This document shows, piece after piece, positions 1 through 12,813 of a stretch of DNA of 47,892 nucleotides (position 1 is the stretch's first letter; each line of letters begins with the position of its first letter). A model generated the notes under the pieces. It did not search any database, was not told the origin of the DNA, and was given only the letters and a program-made list of their open reading frames with translations. This stretch comes from an uncultured Clostridium sp. (GTDB lineage: Bacteria; Bacillota; Clostridia; Peptostreptococcales; Peptostreptococcaceae): the NCBI GenBank assembly GCA_900539645.1, contig UQCY01000001.1, positions 1 to 47,892 on the forward strand, given 5' to 3'. The translations under genes and the position numbers were made by a program.

Positions 1-147
1 CCTCAATCTTTAGACGCTAAATCGCCTATATATTAGTACTATAATTTATTATATCATAAAAAAGAGTTTATAATATAATAATTCTTTACTATGATGGTAT
101 TATTCTACTATTTAGCTTAAATTAATAAAAAAAAACAATTTGTACTT

Positions 148-231
148 GGGAATATCGAAAAAATAAACTCGACAATGCAACTTGATTGGATAGAGAGGAA
201 TTTGTCTATATTTTCAAGTATATAAAATTCC
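148..231 (+). repeat. palindromic element E1 (degenerate, short-hairpin type)
   Basis: A decayed copy of the element family described under E6 and E9. The core CGACAATGCA is at 170-179, followed by a weak inner hairpin and GAGAGGAAT at 192-201 where intact copies have CCTGGAGAGGAAT. The imperfect arms GAAAAAATAAAC and GTCTATATTTTC pair at 10 of 12 positions. It is closest to E9 at the right end of the window (same short inner hairpin). It lies in tandem with E2, with the core on the same strand. Confidence 0.6.
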
Positions 232-261
232 TTCCTTTAACAGTTTGAATTTTTCAAATAA

Positions 262-450
262 GATGCCGCAAGATATTTTCTTTTGCATCTCCTTGTGATT
301 GAAATAATATAAACTTTTAACGACAATTGAAGATGCGGTTAAGAAACAAGAATCTCCTATAATAAATCACTTGCATCTGAGCTTGGAGAAAAAGTTTATA
401 TTATTTCGAGCACAAAAAAAGAGATGCCACAAGAAAATTCTTGCGGCATC
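262..450 (+). repeat. palindromic element E2, downstream of the PFOR gene
   Basis: A long palindrome. The core CGACAAT is at 321-327, an inner stem AGATGC/GCATCT is at 331-336 and 373-378, and CTTGGAG is at 382-388. The core is flanked by a perfect 18-bp stem (301-318 with 390-407). Outside that stem, 262-292 and 420-450 are inverted copies of the same terminator-like hairpin (GATGCCGCAAGA...). The right copy serves the PFOR gene. The core is antisense to the adjacent PFOR gene. Confidence 0.75.
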
Positions 451-452
451 CC
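416..452 (-). terminator. intrinsic terminator of the PFOR gene
   Basis: On the minus strand the hairpin GGATGCCGCAAGA / TCTTGTGGCATC is followed by a run of T, 17 bases after the PFOR stop codon. It is also the right outer arm of element E2. Confidence 0.8.
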
Positions 453-467
453 ACTTTTATTTAAAAA

Positions 468-4318
<3,851 letters not shown>

Positions 4319-4885
4319 TTATTCAGCTATTAATTCTACTAAATCTCCATTTTTAACGCCTGCTGCATTTCCTTCTTCCATGTCAACGTGCATTTCTAAT
4401 TTGAAGCTGTCTTTAACTCTAACTAATACGTTTTCGAATATAAGACCTCTTGGTCCTTCTGTTCTAACTTTTACTATATCTTTGTCTTTAACTCCGAATT
4501 TTGCAGCGTCTTCGTTGCTCATGTGTATATGTCTTGAAGCAACTATAACACCTTTTTCTATTTCAACTTCACCTGCTGGTCCAACAAGTTTAAGTCCTGG
4601 AGTACCTTCTATATCTCCTGATTCTCTTATTGGAGCTTTTACTCCTAGAGGGAAGCAGTCAGCTAAAGATACTTCTACCTGAGTTTCTGGTCTAGCTGGT
4701 CCTAATACTCTTACAGTTAATTTTCCTTTTGGTCCAACTAAGTCTACTTTTTCTTCACAAGCATACTGACCTGGCTGAGAAAGATCTTTGAATTTAACTA
4801 ATTCATGACCTTTACCAAATAAAGCGTCTATATGTTCCTGTGATAAGTGTATGTGTTTGTTTGATAAAGCTATTGGTAATTTCAT
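4319..4885 (-). CDS. pduL: PduL-family phosphate acyltransferase
   Basis: Transfers acyl groups between CoA and phosphate (acetyl- or propionyl-CoA to the acyl phosphate). The two beta-barrel halves each carry a zinc-binding His motif: SNKHIHLS at residues 8-15 and ASRHIHMS in the second half; HVDM near the C-terminus also fits the family. At 188 aa it is a short, cytosolic form with no obvious encapsulation peptide, and no microcompartment shell genes are nearby. Next to PFOR, the likely role is acetyl-CoA to acetyl phosphate, feeding an acetate kinase not in this window (inference). Ribosome site AGGAGTG lies 9 bases before the ATG. Not clearly in an operon with PFOR. Confidence 0.9.
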   Translation of the reverse strand: MKLPIALSNKHIHLSQEHIDALFGKGHELVKFKDLSQPGQYACEEKVDLVGPKGKLTVRVLGPARPETQVEVSLADCFPLGVKAPIRESGDIEGTPGLKLVGPAGEVEIEKGVIVASRHIHMSNEDAAKFGVKDKDIVKVRTEGPRGLIFENVLVRVKDSFKLEMHVDMEEGNAAGVKNGDLVELIAE

Positions 4886-5095
4886 TGCCTATCACTCCTA
4901 TCTTTTATTATATTGTATTCATTAAACCACAAATTACTTCACATACATTATACAAAATATAATTGTTAAAATCAAATATTTACTTATTTAGTTATTTTTA
5001 AAATTTTTTCATTTTAATCGGTATTTTTTTCAAATTCGTATAACTTTTTTATTTCTGAAGTTGTGATAACATTTTCACGCTATTTTAATTTTATT

Positions 5096-6190
5096 CTACA
5101 TAAAGTTAAATTCTTTTTTCAAAAGCTCTTCAATATCATCAGAACTCATTTTGAAAATCCCCACACACGAACTTGCATCCGGAAGTATAACTGAAATCTC
5201 TCCAAAACTATTTTTCTTGTCTTTTTTAATATTTTCGACAAGTTTTTCAATATCAATTTTACTAAAATCAAATTCAAAATCGTACTTGTCTATAAGTTCT
5301 ACAAAATTATCATAATAATCCTTTTTTATATATCCCTTTGCAAGTGCAACTTTAAATGCTATTTTCATACCAACAGCAACGGCTTCACCATGTTTTAGAC
5401 CATATTCCATTTCTATCGCATGCCCAAAAGTATGCCCAAAATTAAGTATCTTTCTTAAACCAGTTTCTCTCTCGTCAGCTTTTACAATTCTAGCCTTAAA
5501 CTCAGCACATTTCATAATAGCTTTTATAATTTTTTCATTATCCAGACATTTTACCTCAACTGCATTATCATTTAAGAATTTTTCAAATTCTCCATCGTCG
5601 TCCATTATAGCTGCATATTTTATAACCTCTCCAAATCCGCTTTTTAGCTCATCACTTGGAAGAGTTTTTAACGTTTCTGTATTTATATAAGTGAATAACG
5701 GTTGCTTAAATGCACCAATCATATTCTTATAAACTCCAACATCTATACCTGTCTTCCCGCCTATAGCAGAGTCTACCTGAGATAGTATAGTAGTTGGAAC
5801 CTGTATATAATCTATTCCTCTCATGTATGTAGCTGCTACAAAACCAGCTAAATCTCCAACAACACCGCCACCAAATGCGATAACAAGCGACTTTCTACTC
5901 ATTCCAATATCTATAAACTCGGATATAATCTTATTAAATGTATCTAAACACTTTGACTCTTCTCCTGGTTTTATGCATATTTTTGAAAAATATTTACTAT
6001 TTGTTATAGAAAAAATCGATTTTACAAAATCCTCATATAGATTAGCCTCGACGTTTTCATCCGTTACAATAACAACCTTATCGTATTTTTCATCTCTTTC
6101 TACTAATTCATACAAAATCTTTGCAAGCTCTGTGTACTCATCAGACACCATTATTCTGCACAAATTATTTCCTGTAGTAATTAATTTCAT
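5096..6190 (-). CDS. aroB: 3-dehydroquinate synthase
   Basis: 364 aa, full length. It converts DAHP to 3-dehydroquinate, the second step of the shikimate pathway, using NAD and a divalent metal; cytosolic. Diagnostic motifs: FGGGVVGDLAGFVAATYMRG near residue 105, VDSAIGGKTG after it, and the metal-binding LNFGHTFGHAIE near 247-258. Ribosome site GAGGTG lies 5 bases before the ATG. The FMN reductase-like gene ends 12 bases upstream, so the two are co-transcribed. No other aro gene is in the window. Confidence 0.96.
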   Translation of the reverse strand: MKLITTGNNLCRIMVSDEYTELAKILYELVERDEKYDKVVIVTDENVEANLYEDFVKSIFSITNSKYFSKICIKPGEESKCLDTFNKIISEFIDIGMSRKSLVIAFGGGVVGDLAGFVAATYMRGIDYIQVPTTILSQVDSAIGGKTGIDVGVYKNMIGAFKQPLFTYINTETLKTLPSDELKSGFGEVIKYAAIMDDDGEFEKFLNDNAVEVKCLDNEKIIKAIMKCAEFKARIVKADERETGLRKILNFGHTFGHAIEMEYGLKHGEAVAVGMKIAFKVALAKGYIKKDYYDNFVELIDKYDFEFDFSKIDIEKLVENIKKDKKNSFGEISVILPDASSCVGIFKMSSDDIEELLKKEFNFM

Positions 6191-6202
6191 AAAATCACCT
6201 CA

Positions 6203-6802
6203 TTATTCACTCATAATATTTTTAATATGAGTTGCATATTCTTCTGTAGATTTTTTAATATTCCCTATAAGTTCTTCGCTTTCCACATAACTAACCTCGT
6301 CGCTATCTGGAATTCTTATATTTTTAACACTTCTCGAATTTATACTCTTAAAGAAAAAGTCCATCACAATATCTCCACCGTCAAACTGATCCTCATACTC
6401 CTTAGAGCCACCGACAGCTATATACATTCCTGCTCTTTTTCTACTTCTATCTATAATAGAATCTCCAAGCACAAACTTACTAGAATACACCGCCTGTGTC
6501 CTATCTACAACTGTCTTCATCTTTGCAGGCACAGAATTAAAATAAACTGGACTTACAACAACAGTCCCCCTAGATTTATCAAACATATCATAAAGCTCTG
6601 TCATATCGTCCTTTATCCTGCATCCCTTCTTGTGCTCGCAGTATCCACAAGCATTACAATAATCTATATCCATTTCGTAAATATCTAAAAGGGCGCAAGA
6701 TACGCCCTCTCTTTCTAAAATTTTCGAAACATCTCTAGATATATTAAAACAATTTTTATCCTTTCTTGGACTGGCATTTATTATTAAAATATCTTTTATC
6801 AT
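6203..6802 (-). CDS. NADPH-dependent FMN reductase / iron-sulfur flavoprotein-like
   Basis: 199 aa with a flavodoxin-like fold: ILIINASPRKDKN at the N-terminus is the FMN-phosphate loop, and VVVSPVYFNSVPAKMKTVVDR is the second conserved strand and loop of the family. A cysteine group CNACGYCEHKKGC at roughly residues 48-60 matches the region that binds a cluster in archaeal/clostridial iron-sulfur flavoproteins, so it may carry FMN alone or FMN plus a 4Fe-4S cluster. It probably moves electrons between ferredoxin or NAD(P)H and an unknown acceptor. First gene of a pair with aroB (12-base gap); the link to the shikimate pathway is not obvious. Confidence 0.82.
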   Translation of the reverse strand: MIKDILIINASPRKDKNCFNISRDVSKILEREGVSCALLDIYEMDIDYCNACGYCEHKKGCRIKDDMTELYDMFDKSRGTVVVSPVYFNSVPAKMKTVVDRTQAVYSSKFVLGDSIIDRSRKRAGMYIAVGGSKEYEDQFDGGDIVMDFFFKSINSRSVKNIRIPDSDEVSYVESEELIGNIKKSTEEYATHIKNIMSE

Positions 6803-6825
6803 ATTTCCAAATCTCCATCAATTTA

Positions 6826-8592
6826 TTAATTATTATTCTTTAACATAACCATCATAATATCATCAGAGTATTCTTTCTTTCCAGAGAATGCATAAAACTC
6901 TTCCCTAGTCTTTTCTATAATAAACTCTGGACTGTATTTATAGTTTTCGCAAAGAAGCTTTTCAAATCTTCCCTGACCAAACTCTTCCTTGTCCTTGTTC
7001 TTAATCTCAAGAATACCGTCTGTAAACATACATACCATCGGATAATTTTCAAGACTTATCATATTATCTCTATATTCCCGGTCCTCAATTACGCCTATTG
7101 GAATTCCTTTTTTGCAGTTTACATATTTTGCAACAGTTCCGTCGTTTTGTATAATAACCGGACTGTAATGACCTGCATTGGATACAGTTAATGTATTTTC
7201 TTTAGTATCTAAACTTGCCACTATACCTGTACAGAAAACTTCCATCTTATCAAACTCCTCAAAAAGCATCTTATTAAGGTTATTCATTATATCTGACGGA
7301 TTATCAAACTGTCTGCAAAGTACCTTAAATGCCCCTTTTATAAGTGCAACCATGTAGTTTGATACAATACCATGCCCCATAACATCGGCAACTATATAAG
7401 TAACCTTATCGTCGTTTATTCTAACAGCATCATAGAAATCCCCACCTACAACTTTTGCTGGTTGATGATAGCAATAAAGCTGTCTATTTCCGTTGCAAAT
7501 CATATTCGCATCGTTCATTATAAGTTTTTGCTGTTTATTTAAAATAGACAACTCATTTTGAAGCACTCTATGTCTAACCTCATTCTGGTTGTACTCGTAA
7601 AGCTGAGTACCTACAGTTATCTGCTTAGAAAGTATTGAAAGTATATTTATATCATCTCTTGTGTACTTACTTGCATTTGCGCAGATTATATAGCCTAAAT
7701 TGCTATCTGCATCCATAAGTCTATGGTATATGTAGCTATTTATCTTAGATCCATTCTCAAGGACTATATCAACATCATTTGCAAAATCTCCATCTCTAGA
7801 ATTTTCAGAAATAGCATCTAACATTAAAAACAGATTACTTCTACACTCATTTTTATTGTAGCAATTCACTATTCTTCCATGTTTTTCATTCTTATCAAGA
7901 ATTATTATAGCTTCCTCACTGTCTGTAATCTCTACTGCCTGTTTAGTTAAATCTTTTAAATATGTATCTATATTTTTGTCTACATAAAGCTTTCTAGTAG
8001 CTTCATTTATAGACGTTACCCCTTGTCTAAGCTTGTTCACTAGCTTATGTACTGACTCATTTTTTCTAGTTATTTCTATAGAAAGTGCCATAAGAGATGC
8101 AACAGATGCGATAAAATTCATATCCTCGTCGCTTATTATCTCTCCTTCTGTTGTGAATGCTGTCATAAATCCAACTACTTTTTCCTCTATTATAAATGGA
8201 AAAACAGCTCTTCCACAGTATCCTTCGTTCTGAGCTAAATCTCTTTCTTTTGCAGCTGCATCATCTAGAAAAATATCCTTAACATATATGATTTTTTTCT
8301 TTTCAACTGCTTCTCTAATATAATCAGGGTACAGATCAAAATCTATCCTAGCACCCTCTGGTCTATCAACATCAAAAACAGTTGGAATATATTTTAAAGT
8401 GCTAGAACAAACCAAATACGCATAATTAAAATCGTCGTTGTAGAAAATATTTACACATGCCTTAGCTGGATGAACAACTTCTAGCATCTTGCCCACTATT
8501 ATATCTTTTATCTTAAAAAAATCCTGAGATTGTGTAACCAATTTCGAAATCTCAACAAGATTTTTTATTCTCTTCATATACTCTTCAGTCAT
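6826..8592 (-). CDS. GAF-domain PP2C (SpoIIE/RsbU-type) serine phosphatase
   Basis: 588 aa from the ATG chosen. The N-terminal third holds a GAF-like sensor domain (about residues 10-170), a second divergent GAF-like region and a coiled linker follow, and the C-terminal 230 residues are a PP2C phosphatase: VVGGDFYDAV near 380, VADVMGHGI, NAGHYSPV and MFTDGILE near 524 supply the metal-binding Asp and Gly positions. Such proteins dephosphorylate anti-anti-sigma factors, but no STAS or RsbW-type partner is nearby. An upstream GTG at 8619 sits inside the GGGAGGTG ribosome site, so it is unlikely. The ATG at 8592 is 27 bases from that site with a hairpin between them (see findings). The reductase-aroB pair follows 24 bases downstream. 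Confidence 0.88.
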   Translation of the reverse strand: MTEEYMKRIKNLVEISKLVTQSQDFFKIKDIIVGKMLEVVHPAKACVNIFYNDDFNYAYLVCSSTLKYIPTVFDVDRPEGARIDFDLYPDYIREAVEKKKIIYVKDIFLDDAAAKERDLAQNEGYCGRAVFPFIIEEKVVGFMTAFTTEGEIISDEDMNFIASVASLMALSIEITRKNESVHKLVNKLRQGVTSINEATRKLYVDKNIDTYLKDLTKQAVEITDSEEAIIILDKNEKHGRIVNCYNKNECRSNLFLMLDAISENSRDGDFANDVDIVLENGSKINSYIYHRLMDADSNLGYIICANASKYTRDDINILSILSKQITVGTQLYEYNQNEVRHRVLQNELSILNKQQKLIMNDANMICNGNRQLYCYHQPAKVVGGDFYDAVRINDDKVTYIVADVMGHGIVSNYMVALIKGAFKVLCRQFDNPSDIMNNLNKMLFEEFDKMEVFCTGIVASLDTKENTLTVSNAGHYSPVIIQNDGTVAKYVNCKKGIPIGVIEDREYRDNMISLENYPMVCMFTDGILEIKNKDKEEFGQGRFEKLLCENYKYSPEFIIEKTREEFYAFSGKKEYSDDIMMVMLKNNN

Positions 8593-8597
8593 ATTAA

Positions 8598-8627
8598 TTT
8601 GCCACGAGCGGCAACGCACCTCCCTTT
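8598..8627 (-). promoter_or_regulatory. ribosome site separated from the start by a hairpin
   Basis: On the minus strand the leader carries GGGAGGTG, then TTGCC-GCTCGT-GGCAA (a 5-bp stem), then ATTAATATG. Folding would bring the ribosome site to about 12 bases from the ATG. The stem is inferred from sequence only. Confidence 0.4.
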
Positions 8628-8750
8628 ACTTTACAAATTTATACTTCTTTTAAAAATTTCTCTAAAAAATAATCTTTAAATTGCTTAAAGAAATTACTTA
8701 TCAATTAATATATATTCTAACATATTCTGCACCATTTTTAATTAAAAATA

Positions 8751-8806
8751 AAAAAGGAGTAAACAGTCTTTAAATTTTTCAATCCAAAAAACTGCTTACT
8801 CCTCTT
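8751..8806 (-). terminator. intrinsic terminator of the 8812-9279 gene
   Basis: Minus strand: AGGAGTAAGCAGT pairs with ACTGTTTACTCCT across a loop of about 23 nt and is followed by TTTTTT. It starts a few bases past the stop codon. Confidence 0.85.
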
Positions 8807-8811
8807 TTGTT

Positions 8812-9279
8812 TTAGTGTTCCTTGTAAACGTAATTGTAAATCTTTTCATTCCCTAAGTCTATATCTCCTGTAGTAATATATTTTGATATATTATCAATAT
8901 CGCTTATTGTCAGATATTGACAAGGTATAGACAGAACATATCCAGTATCATTAAGGAGATGTTTTAACTTCATCACTTTAGACACATCCGGTTTCTCATT
9001 AGCTTTTTTGTAGTTTCTATTTTTGCTATTTATGAGATTTTCGTTCTGAATACAAATAAGCTTGTCCACATAATGATGATATGAATCTATAAAATCGCTC
9101 TCCTCTAAAATCTCATCAGGAAGAACCTCATGAATAGACACATCTCCCAAAATATTATGAACAAACTTGTCAGATGTTAGCTTACCAGAAATGATTCCCT
9201 TTTGATACTTTCTCAAAACTTTCTTCGTAATTGTGTAAATCTTGCACCTAGTTTCTAAATTAAGTTCCTCTACCAGCAT
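8812..9279 (-). CDS. hypothetical protein
   Basis: About 155 aa, not recognised. The sequence is mixed charged and hydrophobic with no signal peptide or membrane helix, and no known motif was seen. The N-terminal half (CKIYTITKKVLRKYQKGIISGKLT) looks helical; the middle (NSKNRNYKKANEKPDVSK) is a polar linker. I prefer the ATG at 9279, about 10 bases after AAAGGA, over a TTG at 9285. Monocistronic: its own terminator follows and about 450 bases without a gene lie upstream. Confidence 0.65.
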   Translation of the reverse strand: MLVEELNLETRCKIYTITKKVLRKYQKGIISGKLTSDKFVHNILGDVSIHEVLPDEILEESDFIDSYHHYVDKLICIQNENLINSKNRNYKKANEKPDVSKVMKLKHLLNDTGYVLSIPCQYLTISDIDNISKYITTGDIDLGNEKIYNYVYKEH

Positions 9280-9371
9280 TGGCAACCCATCCTTTCCTTT
9301 ATTTTAATTGTAATTAAAATTTTCAGAAAAATCAAGAGTTTAGTAATACTAAAAATAAAAAGTAAAATAAA

Positions 9372-9411
9372 CAAAAAAACACTTTAGCCTAAATAAAATA
9401 AAGGGCTAAAA
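9372..9411 (-). terminator. intrinsic terminator
   Basis: Minus strand: TTTAGCC pairs with GGCTAAA around an AT-rich loop and is followed by GTG and seven T. It is about 320 bases past the BaiN-like gene stop, so that transcript may run through E3 before ending here. Confidence 0.65.
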
Positions 9412-9550
9412 ATACACAATTCAATTTATATATAACTAAAAAATTTTAATCACTAAAACGCTTTATAAAAAAATCCACCCAACAAACATAAATAAAAATT
9501 AATTTTTCTTCTCAAGATATATAAAATAAGAAAAGCAGGTTTCACAAGAA

Positions 9551-9718
9551 TTTTTCAGTAGATAAAATTTTGTGTACAATTACAAATTAAATCACACCGA
9601 CAATTTTGTAAACTATAGTATCAATATTCTTCTCTTAATATTTCAAGCAACTACATAAAAACTTGGTACAAAGAAAGCGTCGAAGCCTGGAACTGATAAT
9701 AGTTATTCTATTGCCCTT
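9551..9718 (+). repeat. palindromic element E3 (broken copy)
   Basis: The right half, AAAGAAAGCGTCGAAGCCTGG at about 9670-9690 with the following GATA...ATTG arm, is nearly identical to the right half of E5. The left half keeps CGACAATTTTGTA near 9598-9610, but the inner stem does not pair. The preceding 60 bases (from TTTTTCAGTAG at 9551) resemble 12983-13030 next to E5, so the duplicated unit was larger than the palindrome. It lies directly after the BaiN-like gene, core antisense to it. Confidence 0.6.
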
Positions 9719-9729
9719 TTACCGAGGTT

Positions 9730-10956
9730 TTATATGTTGCTCCCTGCTAGGTAGCCAGTAGAGAATGCTATTTGTAAGTTAAATCCTCCTGTGTAAGCAT
9801 CGACATCTATCACTTCTCCAGCAAAATAAAGCCCCTCAACCAACTTAGACTCCATAGTACTAGAATTTATCTCAGATGTCTTAACCCCACCAGAAGTAAC
9901 TATTGCTTCCTCCATAGGTCTATATCTCTTAACATGCATCTCAATATTCTTTATCGTATCGACAAGATTTCTTCTCTCTTCCTTAGTTATAGAATTTACT
10001 GGTTTTGCTGGATCTATACCAGAAAGTTCCACGACTACCGGTATCATCTTGCTTGGAAGTAAATCTGATAATGAGTTTTCAAATCTCTTATTTATATATT
10101 TCTGGAAATCTCTCTGAACTCTTTTATCAAGCTTTTCGTGGTCTAAAGCTGGTTTTAAATCCAAAGATATTTTATAACTTTCCTTAGATAAATCTCTCAT
10201 TATGCAGCTCGCAGATTTTATAATCGGTCCATCTACACCATAATCTGTAAACTCCATCTCACCAAAATCGTCGTATATCTTCTTATTTTTCTTTCCAAAT
10301 ACCTTTATAGCAACATTTCTAAGACTAAGCCCTCTTAACTTATGCACAAAATCTTCCTGTATCTCAAGTCCGATCAAAGAAGGTTTTAAAGGAGTTATCT
10401 TGTGACCTAATTTTTCAGCAAGTCTGTATCCATCTCCAGTAGATCCTGTTCTTGGGTAGCTTGCACCACCTGTCGCAATTATAACCGCATCTGTTTTAAT
10501 CTCTTTTCCGTCGCTTAAAACAACAGACTCAACTTTCCCATTCTTTTCTTTTATATCCTTAACAGTTTTTCCTGTTACAAGCTTAATATTTTTTCTCTTT
10601 ATAAGTCTAGACATAGCATCAACGACATCCATCGCTCTATCGCTCTCAGGAAATACTCTATTTCCCCTCTCAGTCTTTAGCCTAACACCAAGACTTTCAA
10701 ACATTTCCATAACTGCATCGTTTGTAAAAGTGTAAAATGCGCTGTATAAAAATTTCCCGTTTGTATTTACATTTGCAATTAATTCCTCAACCTCGCAGTT
10801 GTTAGTTATATTGCATCTACCTTTTCCTGTTATCAGTAGCTTTCTCCCTACTCTCTCATTTTTTTCTACCAATACAACATCTATACCATTTTGCGCTGCT
10901 GAATAAGCTGCAGTCATACCTGCAGGCCCAGCACCGATTATAACAACCTTCTTCAT
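9730..10956 (-). CDS. BaiN/HI0933-family FAD-dependent oxidoreductase
   Basis: 408 aa flavoprotein of the HI0933/YhiN family (BaiN is a characterised member proposed to act in bile-acid 7-dehydroxylation; most members have no known substrate). The N-terminal dinucleotide-binding motif VVIIGAGPAGMTAAYSAAQN starts at residue 4; GKGRCNITNN near 50 and the C-terminal FAD motif YFAGEVIDVDAYTGGFNLQIAFSTG are family signatures. The start is the ATG preceded by GGAAGGG at 7 bases; an upstream in-frame extension of 19 codons has no such site. It follows the PAP2 gene by about 65 bases on the same strand, probably one transcript with hpt. Confidence 0.9.
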   Translation of the reverse strand: MKKVVIIGAGPAGMTAAYSAAQNGIDVVLVEKNERVGRKLLITGKGRCNITNNCEVEELIANVNTNGKFLYSAFYTFTNDAVMEMFESLGVRLKTERGNRVFPESDRAMDVVDAMSRLIKRKNIKLVTGKTVKDIKEKNGKVESVVLSDGKEIKTDAVIIATGGASYPRTGSTGDGYRLAEKLGHKITPLKPSLIGLEIQEDFVHKLRGLSLRNVAIKVFGKKNKKIYDDFGEMEFTDYGVDGPIIKSASCIMRDLSKESYKISLDLKPALDHEKLDKRVQRDFQKYINKRFENSLSDLLPSKMIPVVVELSGIDPAKPVNSITKEERRNLVDTIKNIEMHVKRYRPMEEAIVTSGGVKTSEINSSTMESKLVEGLYFAGEVIDVDAYTGGFNLQIAFSTGYLAGSNI

Positions 10957-11021
10957 AATATTTCCCTTCCTAAGAATTTTATTAAAACCCTTATATAAAA
11001 ATTTATACTTCAACCAAAAAA

Positions 11022-11933
11022 TTATATTCCCATTTTTTTAAATAAATATGGAGCACCTGCGACACCCTGAATAACAACAACAGAATATCTAACAAAATCT
11101 AGCACCATATCAAGCGTACTTCCATCAGCTGCTCTAAATAAAGAAAATACAAGCTTTAATCCTAGATAAACAATACCTAAACTAAGCATACCTACTAAAA
11201 ATCTTTTAATATTTTTCTTTATCGCAATTGATTTATCCATATTTTTTCTGTCTATTACTTCAAAAGATACGTATTCTCTCTCCAAAATATATCCAACTGT
11301 AAACCCAAACATAAGCGCAAAAAGCTTAGTATAATCGCTGCTCTTTAGCACAAACGCCATTATCGCAAGTGGAACTAAAATCAGTATCATTTCCCAATAT
11401 TTTCCACTTTTCTCAGATCTATCCATTATCTTTATCAAAAGTATAGTAAATAAAATACCAAGAATAAGCCCAACTACAACGTCCATCGGCCAATGAACTG
11501 CTAAATAAAGTCTTGAAATACCAGCACCTACAGCCATAACAACTGCTAAAACATACACCCATTTCTTCTTTAACTGAACTGCCAAAGAAGTCCAAAATGT
11601 AGTCGCAGTCTGAGTATGCCCACTTGGGAATGAATATCCAGTCGCAGTTTCTACTCTCATAGACTCAAGACCAAATTTCCCAATAGGTCTTTCCACCTTA
11701 AAATAATCCTTAATTGCCCCATTTAAAGCAATATTTCCTATAATAGCGTATAACATTCTCCGCCCTATTTTCTTATCAATACACCAGTACATAATCGCTG
11801 TAAATACTACAACTACCGGTGTTTCTGTACTTATTGTAAAGAATAAAAATAGAATATTTAAAATTGGGTTTCTAATACTTTGGAAAAATAAAAGTATAGG
11901 AGCTTGAATATGCTCAAAATAATTTATATTCAT
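11022..11933 (-). CDS. PAP2-family membrane phosphatase
   Basis: 303 aa integral membrane protein with all three PAP2 motifs: KDYFKVERP near residue 78, PSGH near 103, and SRLYLAVHWPMD near 143 (catalytic His, Arg and Asp). Several hydrophobic segments surround them, and about 140 extra residues with more membrane helices follow the domain. Family members remove phosphate from lipid phosphates such as undecaprenyl pyrophosphate or phosphatidic acid at the outer membrane face; the substrate here is not determined by sequence. The start is the ATG after GGAAAGGACAGATTTG; a TTG six codons upstream lies within that site. Between hpt and the BaiN-like gene. Confidence 0.88.
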   Translation of the reverse strand: MNINYFEHIQAPILLFFQSIRNPILNILFLFFTISTETPVVVVFTAIMYWCIDKKIGRRMLYAIIGNIALNGAIKDYFKVERPIGKFGLESMRVETATGYSFPSGHTQTATTFWTSLAVQLKKKWVYVLAVVMAVGAGISRLYLAVHWPMDVVVGLILGILFTILLIKIMDRSEKSGKYWEMILILVPLAIMAFVLKSSDYTKLFALMFGFTVGYILEREYVSFEVIDRKNMDKSIAIKKNIKRFLVGMLSLGIVYLGLKLVFSLFRAADGSTLDMVLDFVRYSVVVIQGVAGAPYLFKKMGI

Positions 11934-11984
11934 CAAATCTGTCCTTTCCAATATGATATTTATTTTTTATACATATACAAATTT

Positions 11985-12011
11985 AAAGGCACACTTAAAA
12001 AGCATGCCTTG
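11985..12011 (-). terminator. weak hairpin between hpt and the PAP2 gene
   Basis: Minus strand: AAGGCA and TGCCTT pair around a 14-15 nt loop; only TAAATTTG follows, so termination would be partial. It may be an attenuating or processing hairpin in an hpt-PAP2 transcript. Confidence 0.4.
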
Positions 12012-12020
12012 TATAATCAA

Positions 12021-12551
12021 TTATTCAGCTACATCTTCAACTATTCCTATGTAAGGAAGGTTTCTATATTTTTCAGCGTAGTCTATTCCGTATCCTACTA
12101 TAAATTTATCTTCTATTTCAAAACCAACGTATTCAACATCAACATCTACAACTCTTCTGCTTGGTTTATCTAGTAGAGTACATAATTTTAAGCTCTTTGG
12201 CTCTCTTATCTGTAGCTCTTTAACTAAGTTGCTAAGAGTTCTACCAGAGTCGATTATATCCTCAACTATAAGAACATTTCTTCCTTTTATATCTGTATCT
12301 AAATCCTTTAATATTCTAACTGTACCTGAAGACTCAGTTCCTGAACCATAGCTTGAAACACTCATAAAGTCTATCTTAACATCTAAGTCTATCTGTCTTA
12401 TAAGGTCGCAAGTGAACACATTTGCACCTTTTAAAATACCAACTACTAAAACTTCTTCACCTTTGTAGTCATTTTCTATCTGTTTACCTAATTCTATTAC
12501 CTTTTCTCTTATCTGTTCTTCTGTGAACATCTTTCCAGTTACTTTGTACAT
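12021..12551 (-). CDS. hpt: hypoxanthine phosphoribosyltransferase
   Basis: 176 aa, full length. Purine salvage: hypoxanthine (often also guanine) plus PRPP to IMP or GMP; cytosolic. The PRPP-binding motif [14 protein letters not shown] is near residue 100, and an N-terminal [12 protein letters not shown] and C-terminal [18 protein letters not shown] match the bacterial enzyme. Ribosome site GGAGG lies 6 bases before the ATG. The PAP2 gene follows after about 87 bases. Upstream is the repeat-rich region with E4. Confidence 0.95.
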   Translation of the reverse strand: MYKVTGKMFTEEQIREKVIELGKQIENDYKGEEVLVVGILKGANVFTCDLIRQIDLDVKIDFMSVSSYGSGTESSGTVRILKDLDTDIKGRNVLIVEDIIDSGRTLSNLVKELQIREPKSLKLCTLLDKPSRRVVDVDVEYVGFEIEDKFIVGYGIDYAEKYRNLPYIGIVEDVAE

Positions 12552-12692
12552 AATTTCCTCCTACCAGCTCTCTGGGTTACTTAGAATTTATTAATTATTC
12601 TTAAAAAAAGAATTTCTCATCAAAAATAATTTTTGGATATTATATATTATACTCTAAAACATCGCTTTTTCAAACAAAAAAAATCAATAAAA

Positions 12693-12813
12693 AAGACAAG
12701 AGATTTAACTACTCTGTGCTCCAGTCCTCAGAACTCCATAGTTTTTATAAAACATTTCAAAGTATGGAGTGCTTGCGGAATTGTCGCCGTAGAGCAATTA
12801 AATCTCTTGTCCT
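12693..12813 (-). repeat. palindromic element E4
   Basis: Core on the minus strand: CGACAATTCCGCAAGC, inner stem ACTCCATA/TATGGAGT, then TGAGGACTGGAG. Arms GACAAGAGATTTAA and TTAAATCTCTTGTC are specific to this locus. Where E6 and E8 have CTGCA facing TGAAG, E4 has CCGCA facing TGAGG, so a T-A pair became C-G. Its loop (GAAATGTTTTATAAAA) resembles those of E6 and E8. It is the one clear copy not placed antisense at a gene's 3' end. Confidence 0.78.

Larger units (their letters stand above)
9280..9729. other. gene-free stretch with a terminator and a broken element
   Basis: Holds the promoter region of the 8812-9279 gene, a minus-strand terminator near 9372-9411, and the degenerate element E3 (9551-9718). 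The rest is very AT-rich with no credible reading frame. Confidence 0.6.

Noticed and set aside
1..147. Gene fragment at the left edge
   Set aside because: Stops in all frames within short distances, and only AT-rich sequence with TATAAT-like strings.
4319..4885. pduL as part of a bacterial microcompartment operon
   Set aside because: No shell protein or diol/ethanolamine gene is in the neighbourhood and no clear encapsulation peptide is seen.
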